64,000 nt of DNA from Thozetella sp. PMI_491 (taxonomy: Eukaryota; Ascomycota; Sordariomycetes; Chaetosphaeriales; Chaetosphaeriaceae), in the NCBI GenBank assembly GCA_021432635.1, contig MU270020.1, forward strand, positions 1,133,202-1,197,201. The letters are read 5' to 3'. The position numbers and the translations under genes are program-made. Of this stretch, positions 45,891 to 56,410 are shown piece by piece (position 1 is the stretch's first letter; each line of letters starts with the position of its first letter). The notes beneath the pieces were generated by a model that had not been told where the DNA came from, made no database searches, and saw only the letters and a program-made list of their open reading frames with translations.

Positions 45891-48543
45891 ATGGGAAGAA
45901 GCAACTTCAAGGTCATCATTGCCGGCGGAAGCGTCACCGGCCTTACCCTAGCAAATGCCCTTGAGCAACTCGGCATCGACTATGTCGTTCTTGAAGCCTA
46001 CCGAGACATCGCCCCACAGGTCGGTGCCAGCATTGGCCTCTTCCCGAATGGCCTGCGCATCGTCGACCAGCTTGGAGCCTACGAAGCATTCCGGCAAGGT
46101 ATCGACCCTCTTGATGGCATAAAGGTCAGGATGCACGGCGAATTCAAGGAGTTCGTCCCCGGATTTGACAGCCAGATGAAGAAACGGTGAGTCGTCATGG
46201 GAACAAAGCTTGCGGAGAAGCGTTATCTAACAGAGTCGGGTTTACAGACACGGTTACGGCGTCATATTCAAGGATCGACAGGCACTGCTCCAAGTGCTCT
46301 ACGACAACCTCAAGGACAAGAGCAAAATCCTGCTCAGCAAAAAGGTTACAGCGGTGGAGATGGGAGAGAAGAGCGTCACAGTGCACACCCAGGATGGAGA
46401 CAGCTACACCGGAGACATTCTCGTCGGTGGCGATGGTGTCCACAGCCACATCAGGTCCGAGATGTGGAGAATTGGGAACAGCTTGCATCCAGGCAGCTTC
46501 CCCGAGAACTTGAGCAGTAAGTATAACTAGCCTTGGAGCAGCGCGCTAATGGCAATCGTGTATCAGCTGACAGCAACTTAGGGGTACCTATTTACTACCG
46601 AGCCATTTTTGGCATCGCAAATCCCACAAAGAGTCTCCCGGCAGGCCTAGTCACGAGCGTCTGGCACAAGGACTACTCTTACCTGGTGATTGGTGGCCCG
46701 GCTGGACGCGTTTACTGGTTTCTATTCGAGAAGCTACCGCAGAAGCTCTACGGAGACAACACCCCGCGTTACTCCAAGGAGGACGAAAAGGCTGTGATTG
46801 AAGCGCATCGACATGATCGAATTAGTGATGAAGTCACGCTCGAGGACCTATACAAGAACAGTATCTCTACCACGCTAACCCCACTACACGAGTGGACGTT
46901 CGACAAGTGGTACTTCGGCCGTATCATCACCCTGGGTGATGCCGCTCATAAGGTACGAGGCTGGGTCCTAACTCCCGATGACAGTAGGTAAATAGTGATT
47001 AACATGTGGCTTAGATGAATCCTATCAATGGACAAGGCGGCAATAACGCGATCGAGGACGTGGCACAGCTGGCAAACTCTCTGGTTAGCCGCCTGGACAG
47101 TTCCCGCGGAGCTCTATCCAGCGGTGACATTGAGTCGATGTTCGGCGAGATCCAGAAGATTCGGCACGATCGTGCTAGTCAAGCCGTCTCCGAATCCAAC
47201 TCGCGGCAGGCTATCGAAGCATTCGAGGGCCCGCTTTCCGAGGTCGTGACTCCCATTCTCGCACATTTCCTGAGTCGAGACATCAAGGGCGAGCGGCAGA
47301 CTGGCATGGCTATCCCTGCCGTCCGGATCAACAGCCTCCCGATGCCTAAGCGATCTCACTACATCCCGTACGAGGACGAGCTTCCTGCCAAGCCTCTGAA
47401 GAAGGCCACTCTCCCGAGGCTGCTCGCAGCGCTGGTTTTCGTTACCCTCATGTTCGCTGCTGTGAAGGGCCTCGACCTCGGGCGTATCTCTGCTCTTCCG
47501 GCATCGTTCCTGGGGGCGCCATTTATAGGAGGCTGGACTGGGCTCCCAGCCGTGGATAACGTGCTTAGTGTGTTGGTCAAATTCTTTTCGGCTGTGGTGA
47601 CCAGCCCCGACCCCGCGCATCGTCTCCAGCTCGCGTATTTCCTCACCATAATGGTCCCGGCACTCCTTATTTGGACCATCGAGGCAAATAGGCGAGGAAA
47701 CAACCAGACAATGATGGGATGGCTTGTGTCATGGTGAGTTCAATTAGCGTTTCCCCTCGGCAATACGGAAGCTAACATAGCCTTAGGCCTGCTGTCTTTG
47801 CAATCGCTTTCCAGATAGGTGGTATTGGAAAGATCGCTCCGCTGTACTACCTCGTCACTCTGTACACCTCCAGCAATCCCCATTACTCAAGGACAAGTGG
47901 CCGGCCTGTCCCGCTTTCCATTTCGCAAGCCTTGCTTCCAGCGCTCGCTCTAAGCTTCATCTTGCCCTCCGTCTCCATGATGCTTCCTCACGCCATGCCC
48001 TCTTCGTGGCAGAATGCCATCGCGGCCTGGCAGTTTGCGCCGATCTTGGTGAGCCCGCTTACGTCTCTCTTCGCCGCCATCTACCGCCGCCGCGAGCCCG
48101 AGCAGCCCGACCCAAGGGAGCTCACGCCGTACGAGAACAAAGATCTCCCGCATCTGCTGTCGACATACTCGATCGTCTTCTTCGCCTCGGCTCTCGCGCA
48201 CGTCTGTCTCGTGGCATTCGTCTATACAACACCGGCTCAGTCCTTGGCTCGTGTCTTCTTCGACGTTCCGAGCCCGTTCGGAACCTGGAACAGCAGCACA
48301 TTGGGTGCCCAAGAAGCCATCTTCACTTGGTTCAAATGGGACATGCTTCTCTATGTTGGAGCCCTGTTGGTGTGGTGCATGTATACCGTGTACGAGCTAC
48401 GTCGCATGGGCTACATCACGACAGTTAGCGCCAAGACCTCCGCGTTAGCTGTCTTTGGTTCGTCGGTCTTGTTGGGGCCCGGTGCGACATATGTCGGAGT
48501 TTGGTACTGGAGGGAGAATGCGATTGCAAAGCTGAGTGTGTAA
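45891..48543 (+). CDS. FAD monooxygenase (PaxM-like) fused to eight-helix membrane domain
   Basis: Exons 45891-46186, 46248-46516, 46567-46952, 47015-47733, 47787-48543; 808 aa, about 340 residues longer than a plain PaxM-type epoxidase. The N-terminal half has the FAD motif [15 protein letters not shown] (about 11-25), [13 protein letters not shown] (about 160) and [18 protein letters not shown] (about 312-328), matching epoxidases of meroterpenoid and indole-diterpene pathways. From about 420 on, roughly eight hydrophobic segments follow ([131 protein letters not shown]). From memory this resembles the membrane terpene cyclases of the MacJ/AscF type. The inferred role is to epoxidise a prenyl chain and then cyclise it, at the ER membrane. 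The frame is continuous across the junction in exon 4, so the fusion is real in this assembly. Confidence 0.82.
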
Positions 48544-48685
48544 GATTAGGGTTGGTGAGTGGATAATGTACTATAGAGGCGTTTCAAAGGTTAAGGGCTA
48601 AAGGTGGTTGGGCGTTTACGGATTGCCATCGTGTTAGGCATTATAGACTGTATATTAGACTACGGCATGGCGTAGAATGTATTCC

Positions 48686-49960
48686 TTAATTCTCCTGCTC
48701 GGGGATTACGATCAGCGGAGTGTCGAATTTTCCGTTTCCAAGACATGTTCCGGTGAAATTGTAGACTTGATATGCAGGGTGGTTCTGGCCACTGCCAGTG
48801 GTATTCGTGGCATTTCCTGCGGTAGAAGCCAGGGCAAAATATGGCCCGGCAGAGCCAATGGGGATCACATCGACGGTGGCAGTTTTGCATGCCAGGGTGT
48901 CGCTGTCAGAATCTGAACCACTGGTGTACTTGCCGCACGGCGTTTTTCTAGTTTCGATGCAGGCGACGATGATGACAGCCGTGGTCAGCGCGAAAATGAT
49001 ACCGGAATACACTTTGTACCAAAGCGAGGATATGCACGGTATAATAGTTGTCGTTGTGCGCCCACGGGCGAAGTAATACACGAAGATGATGGCCGTCACC
49101 CCCAAGAGGACAAGGAAGAAGAGGAGGACGAGAAAGTCAGTCGCGCTTAGGTAACCCGCTACCAGCAGGAACATGACGGCCATGGCCCATAGGCCGAATA
49201 TGGGCAGGAGGTAGAGAAAGCGAAACAGCATGCTGAACCAAAAGGTAGTCGGGCGAAATCGATCTGTCACCGGGGCGTCGACACAGTACAGCAGAGAGTC
49301 TAGCGACGCTGTGGCGGCCATGGGTCGAGTCTCAAGATTCACAGAACTAGGGGCGACATAGACAAAGTCGTCGGTCAGCCACATGCTGCAGCACAGTCGC
49401 AGCAGACCGATGAACGCCAGCGGGAAGAAGATGATGTCTGCAGCCATTAGGACAGTGAACGGCTTCGCGCTAGCGCCAGCATTGCCTCCTAAAGCGCTGG
49501 TGAGGAGAGTGATGGCCTGGATACCCTGGGCTGTGACAATCGCCGTTTTGACCATCTCAAGTGAGAAAATCGCGATCCGGCCGTTGCCGGGTAGGTGAGC
49601 TGCGAGGGCGACGCTTGCATCCACCATCTCCTCCGATCCATTCCACCCCTTAGAGGTCCAAAAGAGTGCATTCGTAGCAGCCATTTCGACAGGCCCCCAC
49701 GCCCTGGCGCGGATGCGCCTATCAGCAATGGCCGCATAGCGCCAGAGGATCGATGTCGGGTTGTAATGGCAGACTCTCTCGTGCCATTTCGGCCGGCGCC
49801 CAGTAAGATAGGACGCGTGGGGCGTGCCGGCCGCGATGTGGGCGACGACGGGGGCGAGGCATAGAGTGAGGATGGCGATCCAGTCTGACAAGGGGATGCC
49901 ATCGCTCTGGTAGGTGATTGGGAACACTTGGAGCGGGATGACGGTAGGCCCCGGCGCCAT
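48686..49960 (-). CDS. Unknown polytopic membrane protein
   Basis: A single-exon frame of 424 aa from MAPGPTVIPLQ (an ATG 21 codons upstream, at 50023, is also in frame). About six or seven hydrophobic segments are visible, for example WIAILTLCLAPVVAHIA, FTVLMAADIIFFPLAFIGLL, FLYLLPIFGLWAMAVMFLLVAG, FLVLLFFLVLLGVTAIIFVYY and GIIFALTTAVIIVACI. A conserved-looking cytosolic segment RPKWHERVCHYNPTSILWRY sits after the first helix. The C-terminal roughly 100 residues look extracellular/luminal, with N-glycosylation sequons (NATNTTG, YNFTG) and paired Cys. I do not recognise the family. It is convergent with the monooxygenase-cyclase gene, only 142 bp between stop codons. Confidence 0.75.
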   Translation of the reverse strand: MAPGPTVIPLQVFPITYQSDGIPLSDWIAILTLCLAPVVAHIAAGTPHASYLTGRRPKWHERVCHYNPTSILWRYAAIADRRIRARAWGPVEMAATNALFWTSKGWNGSEEMVDASVALAAHLPGNGRIAIFSLEMVKTAIVTAQGIQAITLLTSALGGNAGASAKPFTVLMAADIIFFPLAFIGLLRLCCSMWLTDDFVYVAPSSVNLETRPMAATASLDSLLYCVDAPVTDRFRPTTFWFSMLFRFLYLLPIFGLWAMAVMFLLVAGYLSATDFLVLLFFLVLLGVTAIIFVYYFARGRTTTTIIPCISSLWYKVYSGIIFALTTAVIIVACIETRKTPCGKYTSGSDSDSDTLACKTATVDVIPIGSAGPYFALASTAGNATNTTGSGQNHPAYQVYNFTGTCLGNGKFDTPLIVIPEQEN

Positions 49961-50573
49961 GATTACGGTGCTGCGTCGCCCGAGGGGGAGATTGCAGGGA
50001 AATCTCAAGGTTATGGGGCTCACAGGCCTGCTGGTCCTGGAACTCTGTGGCGTTCGTGGAAGTGGTCACGAAGAGGTTCGTAGACCTAGAGGGCAGAAAC
50101 CAGACCACTTGGCTGTGCCGCAACTATGCAGACCCATGACGATTGGCAGCCGCAATAGCCCATTTTAAACTAGGTAAATTGGGTCAAGGGACATTTGGCT
50201 CTGTTTGCCCCCTGCTTCTGAGGAAGCTAAAGTGGGTCGAGTCCGAACAAGCACACAGCGGTTAGTTCTCCGTGGATGGGGAAGCATCTTGAACCCCGCC
50301 GAACGCTGCATACAGGCCAAGCCGAACTTATTCTGTATGCTAGAACCATCCATCTATTATGGAGCGAGCGTACGGGGCATATTCACACTAATGATGACTA
50401 TACTCAACCACCCATCACAGAGTGTCGCGATGCTTTCCAGGGCATAACACAACGAGTTCCGAGATATTAAACCATTATTCGTTTCCGAGGCCCCACCTGA
50501 CTACCTAGCAATAGCTTTACATAAATAAGGATAGCATCCCATGAAATCCGTAGCTCTCCTCCCTAGTATGCCT
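49961..50573. other. Intergenic
   Basis: Upstream flank of the membrane protein gene and 3' flank of the epimerase gene; nothing is recognised. Confidence 0.4.
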
Positions 50574-51665
50574 CTACTTGGTCGCTTTCAAAGCTGACCT
50601 CCTCTGGAGTTCTTCTTGAACGGCCTGTCTGACGACTTCATCGTGCTGCGAGTCCGGCTCGAACTTCAACCGCTCCTTTGCCTTTTGCGAGCTGTACGTG
50701 TGATCCTCAACGGCGTAGCTGATCGCAGTACTGCTCATTGAAGGAGGCGGCTCTTGGTACCCTAGCGTGGCAATCCAGATTCCCCAATGCACAGCGCCAA
50801 AGACGAATCGCGCAAGCCATTCTGGGATGACGTATAAGTCATTCGTCACCGAATGGCCCCTAACAGCACTCCAAAATACGCAGGTATGATACCAGAACAG
50901 CAGGGGTTTGCCATCGGAGATGTTGAACGCCTCCCCATCAATCTTCCCGGTCGCAAGACTAGGGTCCACGAGAGCCTTAGCGGCCACAACGTGCGCAGCA
51001 GCTGCGTTCTCCACATAAAGAACTTCGATCATATTCGCCCCGGATCCTATGCGAAACAGAGGTCCCTTCCCCTCGGACATGTCCACAAGCAGTGGCAACT
51101 GCTGTGTGCACCTCGAGCCGTACATGTGTGCCAGACGCAAGCTCACTGTGCGGAGCTCTGGGCCATTAGCTGCCAGCACAAGCTCGTCTGAGATGGCTTT
51201 TGATTGTGCATATGAGGCGTGGGGCAGTGAAGCACAAGTGGGCTGTGTTTCATCAACGTTCCGATGGGGAGCTCCAGCGTAGATATCCACGGTCGAAGCA
51301 TTCACAAATGCCTTGACCGAGGGGTAGCGAGCAGACGACTCGAGGAGGATCTTGGTGCCGTCGACATTTGACGCGAAGAAGTCTGCTCGTCCGCCCACGG
51401 GGAGCGAGAAATTTGGCGAAGCAAGATGGAAAACCACGGTCGGTTTGATCTCTGCCAGCAGCTGTTCTACCAGAGCGCGGTCCGTGATGCTTCCTTCGAC
51501 GTACTTGGCGCCGTCGTGGCGATTGCGGTTCGTTACGCGGTCCAACACGTGCACAGAGCCACAGCAAGGGTCATCCAAAAGCTGCCGGACGAGAGCATAT
51601 CCGAGGAATCCGCAGCCTCCAGTGACGAGCACGCGACCGATTAGCGGCTGTGGAGTCTGAGCCAT
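50574..51665 (-). CDS. NAD(P)-dependent 3beta-HSD/epimerase-family dehydrogenase (ERG26-like)
   Basis: An extended short-chain dehydrogenase; relatives oxidise 3beta-hydroxysteroid 4-carboxylates or similar alcohols. One exon, 363 aa. Rossmann motif VLVTGGCGFLGYALVRQLL at about residues 12-30; VFHLASPNFS at about 80; the catalytic Tyr-Lys in SYAQSKAISDE (about 151-155); and substrate-side GSGANMIEVLYVENAAAAHVVA and GEAFNISDGKPLLFWYH. A C-terminal hydrophobic segment (WLARFVFGAVHWGIWIATLGY) may hold it on the ER membrane, as in ERG26. Because a terpenoid-type epoxidase-cyclase lies 2-5 kb away, it may act on a cyclised hydroxyl product; that is inference. Confidence 0.85.
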   Translation of the reverse strand: MAQTPQPLIGRVLVTGGCGFLGYALVRQLLDDPCCGSVHVLDRVTNRNRHDGAKYVEGSITDRALVEQLLAEIKPTVVFHLASPNFSLPVGGRADFFASNVDGTKILLESSARYPSVKAFVNASTVDIYAGAPHRNVDETQPTCASLPHASYAQSKAISDELVLAANGPELRTVSLRLAHMYGSRCTQQLPLLVDMSEGKGPLFRIGSGANMIEVLYVENAAAAHVVAAKALVDPSLATGKIDGEAFNISDGKPLLFWYHTCVFWSAVRGHSVTNDLYVIPEWLARFVFGAVHWGIWIATLGYQEPPPSMSSTAISYAVEDHTYSSQKAKERLKFEPDSQHDEVVRQAVQEELQRRSALKATK

Positions 51666-53078
51666 ATTCTAAGTGTGTCGGTGGTAAAGGATGGTAGGAT
51701 TGACGCAGGCGATGTGGCGTCGATTCGATGAGTCGCTTGATCCGTTGTCCTTTTTAGGTTTCCTCGACTTTCTGTTAGGAGACAAACTCCCAAGCAGAGA
51801 GGGGAGATTTACGTAAGGTGAGGCAGAGTCGGGAGCTTATCGGTATCGGGCCGTTGTTGCTGTTTCGGTACTTAAATGCTCGGCCAATAATGCTTTAAGG
51901 CGATTCATGGGAACGGGCAAAGCTGCCTAGTCCCCAAAGAGAGCGCCACAACTCTCCTCCAGTAGTCACCAAAATCGCCTGCTCCTCAAGAGCCCGTGCT
52001 AGTGTACAGCTATTGGTCGAGCACGGGGTAACCGCATACTAGTACTAGTAGTGCGACGTTGCACACGTAATATTACACCCAGGAGCGGTACAGGGGGTGT
52101 CAAAGCATTCGTATAGCTACCGTAATAGGATCCGTTACGGAGCTCTAACGCTTGCTTGAGAATTAAAGCTTCCCTAATTTTTAAGGCTTGTTGCCAGCAC
52201 AAGGCTTGTTGAAAAATAGTGCCCTCTGATTAGACACCGTGGGTGAGGCCCTTTTCTGATTGGCTTATAAAAGTAGGTCAATGTACAAAAATAAATAAAA
52301 ATAAAAACTTCTTTCCCCCTAAACCCCCTATAATTTTAAGGAAAAGATCACGCATCTACGGTTACAAATAAGAATCGAATAAGGCACTTCCCGGAACGTG
52401 ATATACGGCAATCAATTAATTTAATCTACAAAGCTGCGCTATTTAATCTAGACCTAAGAATGGGCGCGTGTGGTTGGGTTAAGGGTTTAAACTCATCCTT
52501 CTTTCCTCCGTGACGATACCTGCTACAGTACGGTCAGGGCCTCCTTCTTGGTCGGTGCGGTGGACTTGAGGGTGGATTTCCTGAACGGCTGTAATCGTTA
52601 TCATGGGTGAAGCTTCCCTTTATCGATATGGGGACGGGTATGGATAACTACGTCCTGGCCAAGTATAAGTGGAGTGTGTGTAATAAAGCTTGATCCTCTT
52701 TTACTACAATGTAGCGATACGCTTATTTTATATACTTGTGATACATGGAGCTCTAAAGGCACGGCGTTACAGCGTAAGCCTCTGGTTCCTGCTTGCTTCG
52801 CAAGGTACCCGTGGCATGCCGGTGAGCCTTCTCCAAGTGCTGGGTAAGGTGGGCGAGTGGAAAGCGAACTGTACAACTGCTGTACACTATATCAAGGCGG
52901 CTGGTAAGTAACCGGACCTATTAATTTATGTGACTAACTACACCGGCAGTAGATATCATATCATATATTACAATCTAGCCGGACATAGATGTCCCTTCTT
53001 CGTAGTTAATGTAGATAAGTAGCAGGATAACGTAGTTTCCAAATGGACACAAGCCCAGACGTTATCTCCTGGCCCAAA
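51666..53078. other. AT-rich gene-poor stretch with repeats
   Basis: About 1.4 kb without a recognised gene. From about 52130 to 52480 it is markedly AT-rich, with an 11-bp duplication (aaggcttgttg at about 52182 and 52201) and poly-A/T runs. It contains copy B of the dispersed repeat (52521-52635). Composition suggests an old repeat-derived region, possibly mutated by RIP. Confidence 0.5.
52521..52635 (+). repeat. Dispersed repeat, copy B
   Basis: The partner of 391-505 in the same orientation. Many of the differences read as C in copy A and T in copy B, as expected if this copy were exposed to cytosine mutation such as RIP, but the sample is small. It sits in an AT-rich gene-poor stretch. 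Confidence 0.6.
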
Positions 53079-54707
53079 TCAGACAACCTTTAGATTGACC
53101 AGCATTTCCACTTGCTTGTCACCTGTCTTCCGCACAGAGGCCTGGTATTGTCCACCAGTTCCAAGGTCTTTCAGGGTTAGCTCCCTAGTCCGGTGTAGAC
53201 TCTCTATCTCATCCAGCCGATCCAGAGTATCCTGGAGGAGTTCTTCGAACCCCTCTTCGGAGCAAACCTCTCGCATTGCACCGTACATGGCCACTGAATC
53301 TGCCTGAACCATCCCTTCGGAGTCGATGGTGAATATATTGTCGTGGTCGTGGCTCTTGATCCATTCCGGGTTCGTCATGATCTCCCGTGCCTTATGGAGT
53401 GGGATCTGGGGTAATCTGCCATCGTATGTGCCGTTCTCCCGCATGGTCTTTTCTTTGTCTAGGAGAACCTTGGCCAGCACCATCGCGGCGGAGCACACGT
53501 CCTGTTGTTCCTCCGCACCTGGATCCATGTCCTTGCCCAAGATCCAGCACTTAGTAAGTAGCCAGCGCTTCTCCCTCTCGCATATGACGTTGCAGGTGCT
53601 AATCATATCGGGAGACTTTGCCACGCGGCTCAGGAACCGAAGTCGCCCGCCGATCTTGTCATAGACCGCCTCGAGGATATGCTGGGGCGTGTCTTCCTGG
53701 AAAGTCGTCTTGCGGAACTGCTTCAATGCTTTGATGGCGGTATCTCGGGGTATGTCTCGCACCGGGGTTATTCGCAATCGAGTGGCCTGCCACATGAGCC
53801 GTTCCGTTGTCCAGTAATCATCACTGTTAAACACCACCGTGACGAGATTGCTGGCGGCCCAAAGCTCGGCTCGCTGCTGGATTAATTCGAGCAAGTCATT
53901 CCCGTCAGAGTCGCTGCGCACTAGGTGGCTGCCAGTAATGATGAGCACGAGGGGCTTCCCGACTTTCTCCTTTCGCTTGATTGCAACCTTCTCCATCTTG
54001 TTGCAGGCCCGCTCGATGTCTAGGAGCGCTGTGGTGTCGCGGGGGCCCTTGAAGCTGAAAAGACTTCCGACATAGTCCTCGTGAAACTCGAAATCTAAGG
54101 CTTTTCCGAGCCTTATCCGAAAGATCTCCGGGTCGCCGTGCGCCTCAAACATAGCGACACCTTCGCCCCCGATCTTCCGCATCGCTTTCAGCAACATGGA
54201 TGTCTTCCCAGTGCCCTTCTCGCCAGTAATCAGATGGTACTGGCCTTGGATGCTGCCGTCTACAATCCCGTCAATGATGGCCTGCTCGTCTCTGGGCACC
54301 CAATCGCTGTCGTCAAACTCGCCCTCCTCGAGCAGCTTGGAATGCGAGTCTTTAGGATCAATGTGCCGGCTAAGGGCGGACAGCTCTAGGCTGGAGAAGC
54401 CGACGGCAAACGCATTCTCCATTTTGCGCAGCACATGTATCTTGTAGTATATATGGTAGGAATAGCCCGCTAGGCCGAGGACGAAGATCGACCCGATTGC
54501 TGTGGCGCTGCCCTCAATGAGCTTGGACAAGGCCGCACGCCAGCTGCCATGGCCTTCTTCTGTCTTTGTACGACCTTCACCTCTACCAGAGGTGGAATCT
54601 CGATCTGACCTGGCCCTCTGCCGGATGGAATCCTGCTGCCTACGTGATAGAATGGCTCGAGGCTGAGAAGGCGTTAGCCCCGCAAGGGAGGAAATAGGCT
54701 TATTCAT
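53079..54707 (-). CDS. Membrane-anchored P-loop ATPase (fungal AAA+/STAND-like)
   Basis: One exon, 542 aa. A basic, Ser/Arg-rich N terminus (about residues 1-60) precedes a single helix SIFVLGLAGYSYHIYY (about 73-88). With its positive charge this would suit mitochondrial import or an ER/mitochondrial membrane anchor. Walker A GEKGTGKTS is at 162-170. The Walker B strand LVLIITGSH (about 253-261) lacks the usual acidic residue at its end; an SDSDGND segment follows. A sensor-like NLVTVVFNSDDYW and the winged-helix-like region to about 440 complete an ATPase module. The C terminus has a helical stretch (LLQDTLDRLDEIESLHRTRELTLKDLG). Such proteins are widespread in ascomycetes without an assigned role. 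Confidence 0.78.
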   Translation of the reverse strand: MNKPISSLAGLTPSQPRAILSRRQQDSIRQRARSDRDSTSGRGEGRTKTEEGHGSWRAALSKLIEGSATAIGSIFVLGLAGYSYHIYYKIHVLRKMENAFAVGFSSLELSALSRHIDPKDSHSKLLEEGEFDDSDWVPRDEQAIIDGIVDGSIQGQYHLITGEKGTGKTSMLLKAMRKIGGEGVAMFEAHGDPEIFRIRLGKALDFEFHEDYVGSLFSFKGPRDTTALLDIERACNKMEKVAIKRKEKVGKPLVLIITGSHLVRSDSDGNDLLELIQQRAELWAASNLVTVVFNSDDYWTTERLMWQATRLRITPVRDIPRDTAIKALKQFRKTTFQEDTPQHILEAVYDKIGGRLRFLSRVAKSPDMISTCNVICEREKRWLLTKCWILGKDMDPGAEEQQDVCSAAMVLAKVLLDKEKTMRENGTYDGRLPQIPLHKAREIMTNPEWIKSHDHDNIFTIDSEGMVQADSVAMYGAMREVCSEEGFEELLQDTLDRLDEIESLHRTRELTLKDLGTGGQYQASVRKTGDKQVEMLVNLKVV

Positions 54708-56410
54708 TTAGATTTAGATGTCTCACCACGTATCGCGTCAGACGGCCAATCCTAGCCATATTTTGGATAGACGTGGCCGTTTGTCGGAGGTGCAGTCACG
54801 CTTCCTTGGCTGTTAAGCAGGCAGGCGAATGTTGTGTTGCATACGTGGGCGGATTGTTGGGCGAAGCGTATTTAAAATGGCGCGCTTGGCGGAGGGAAAC
54901 AAACTCACGGACCAAGTGAGTTCTCCACAAACGGGACAGTCCATTGGACTTGGCATTTAGTGGCGACATTCACGAGGACCGCAACGTCTCTCGATTACCC
55001 TAGGTTTGGGCCAAAGACAAAGACGCAACTTACGCTCAGGAATTTCCCTCTCGGGAAGATCATTCGTGCGACGGCTAATTGATGAAATCAAGTGAAGATC
55101 CCAGAGGCAGAGAACGATGCACAGAACTCTCGCCGACCATTTCCGCCCAAATCCACTGTCGCAGCACTTCTTGACGATGTGTTCCATGCTATGGGGGCAG
55201 TCAATCATCGCGATGGCTTTCGCAATTCACTATGAGACGTGCACAGGAAAGCCTCTTGTCGGTGATACTATACATAGGCAAATACAGTATGTATTCAAGG
55301 CGAAAGGCGGTAGCTTGTGGCGCAATGATAGTCGCTAAGTTAAATTTGAAGTTAAAACATCGATGTATGACAGGAATAGGTCATTTAGAGGCTCTCCTAG
55401 TAACATAAGAATGGGGAAGCAGATCTAACTATATAGAGTGTGGTATATATGTCCCCATATACATAGAGATCACAATCTAGGGTACACATATACCTGGCTA
55501 CTGCGTCTATACAGAAGGTGGCTGGCTATGCGGGCATTCGTTTGCTGGGGTGTTTGTCCTCTCCATGTTGATTCTCTCACGCCAAGGCAAGCTTATTAGG
55601 GGGTTCATAGAAAGCATAGTTTGACACACTTAGCTTTATAGCGTTCAATGATATTGTAAAATATGCAGACCCGGGGCCGAGCAAACAGAGAACCTAATTT
55701 CAACCCCAGCTAACTTATATAGAAAGGCTTTTTAAAAAAAAATTAAAAATTCCAGTCTAGGTTTAAACTAAAGTGTTCAAAGAACAACATAGTGGTAAAG
55801 AGGCTAATTACATGACAAATAGTTACTTTAACAGCTTGTTATTAATGTAGTTTGAACTTGCCCTTTCTAGTTAAGTCTAAAGCAAAAGTCTACAAAGAGC
55901 TGTCGTTATATCATAAAACTAACAGATCTACACTTACTTCCTACGACTATTGTATAAAATATAGGCGGCTGCTCGCTATGGTATGGTTAAATCTCGCTGC
56001 AAGCGGCTCGTCGACTTCCATCTGATGAGACCTGCACATGAGAATGAGCAGGGCTTGAGGCTCTGCAGCTCTCAAGTAGCCACACCTGTCGACAAGCAAC
56101 CGTGTATTTTCCTGGATTGTTTTAGTGCTTAAGGATGCAGCGTACGGTATCCGCTGTGCGAAACAATTGTACTTGCTTACTTGTGCTGTAAATCCTCCAC
56201 TGCGTATACTAATTAGCAATTAAGAAAATTATACCTAGTAACTATAGATATTTTAAAAGATGAATCTGATGTTTCAACAGTTGATATTAATCACGAGATG
56301 AGTTTTATAGCACAAAAGTAGAGGCTGACCAGACTGGAGCAAGAATCACTCTCTGTTAAGGATATACCAACAGTCAAGGGCTAATTCATTCCCCTCCAGC
56401 TGAAAACACC
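54708..56410. other. AT-rich intergenic region
   Basis: About 1.7 kb without a convincing gene. An open frame at 55947-56219 (minus, 90 aa) contains AAEPQAL, also found in the N-terminal extension of the AKR gene at 26-28 kb. It has no start context or splice partners and may be a fragment. Confidence 0.4.

Noticed and set aside
391-52635. Idea that the dispersed repeat is a pair of solo LTRs
   Set aside because: No target-site duplications, terminal TG...CA structure or internal element was seen; the family is left unassigned.
54957-55338. Short frames on both strands near 55 kb
   Set aside because: They overlap each other, have no motif, and lie in AT-rich intergenic DNA without splice partners.
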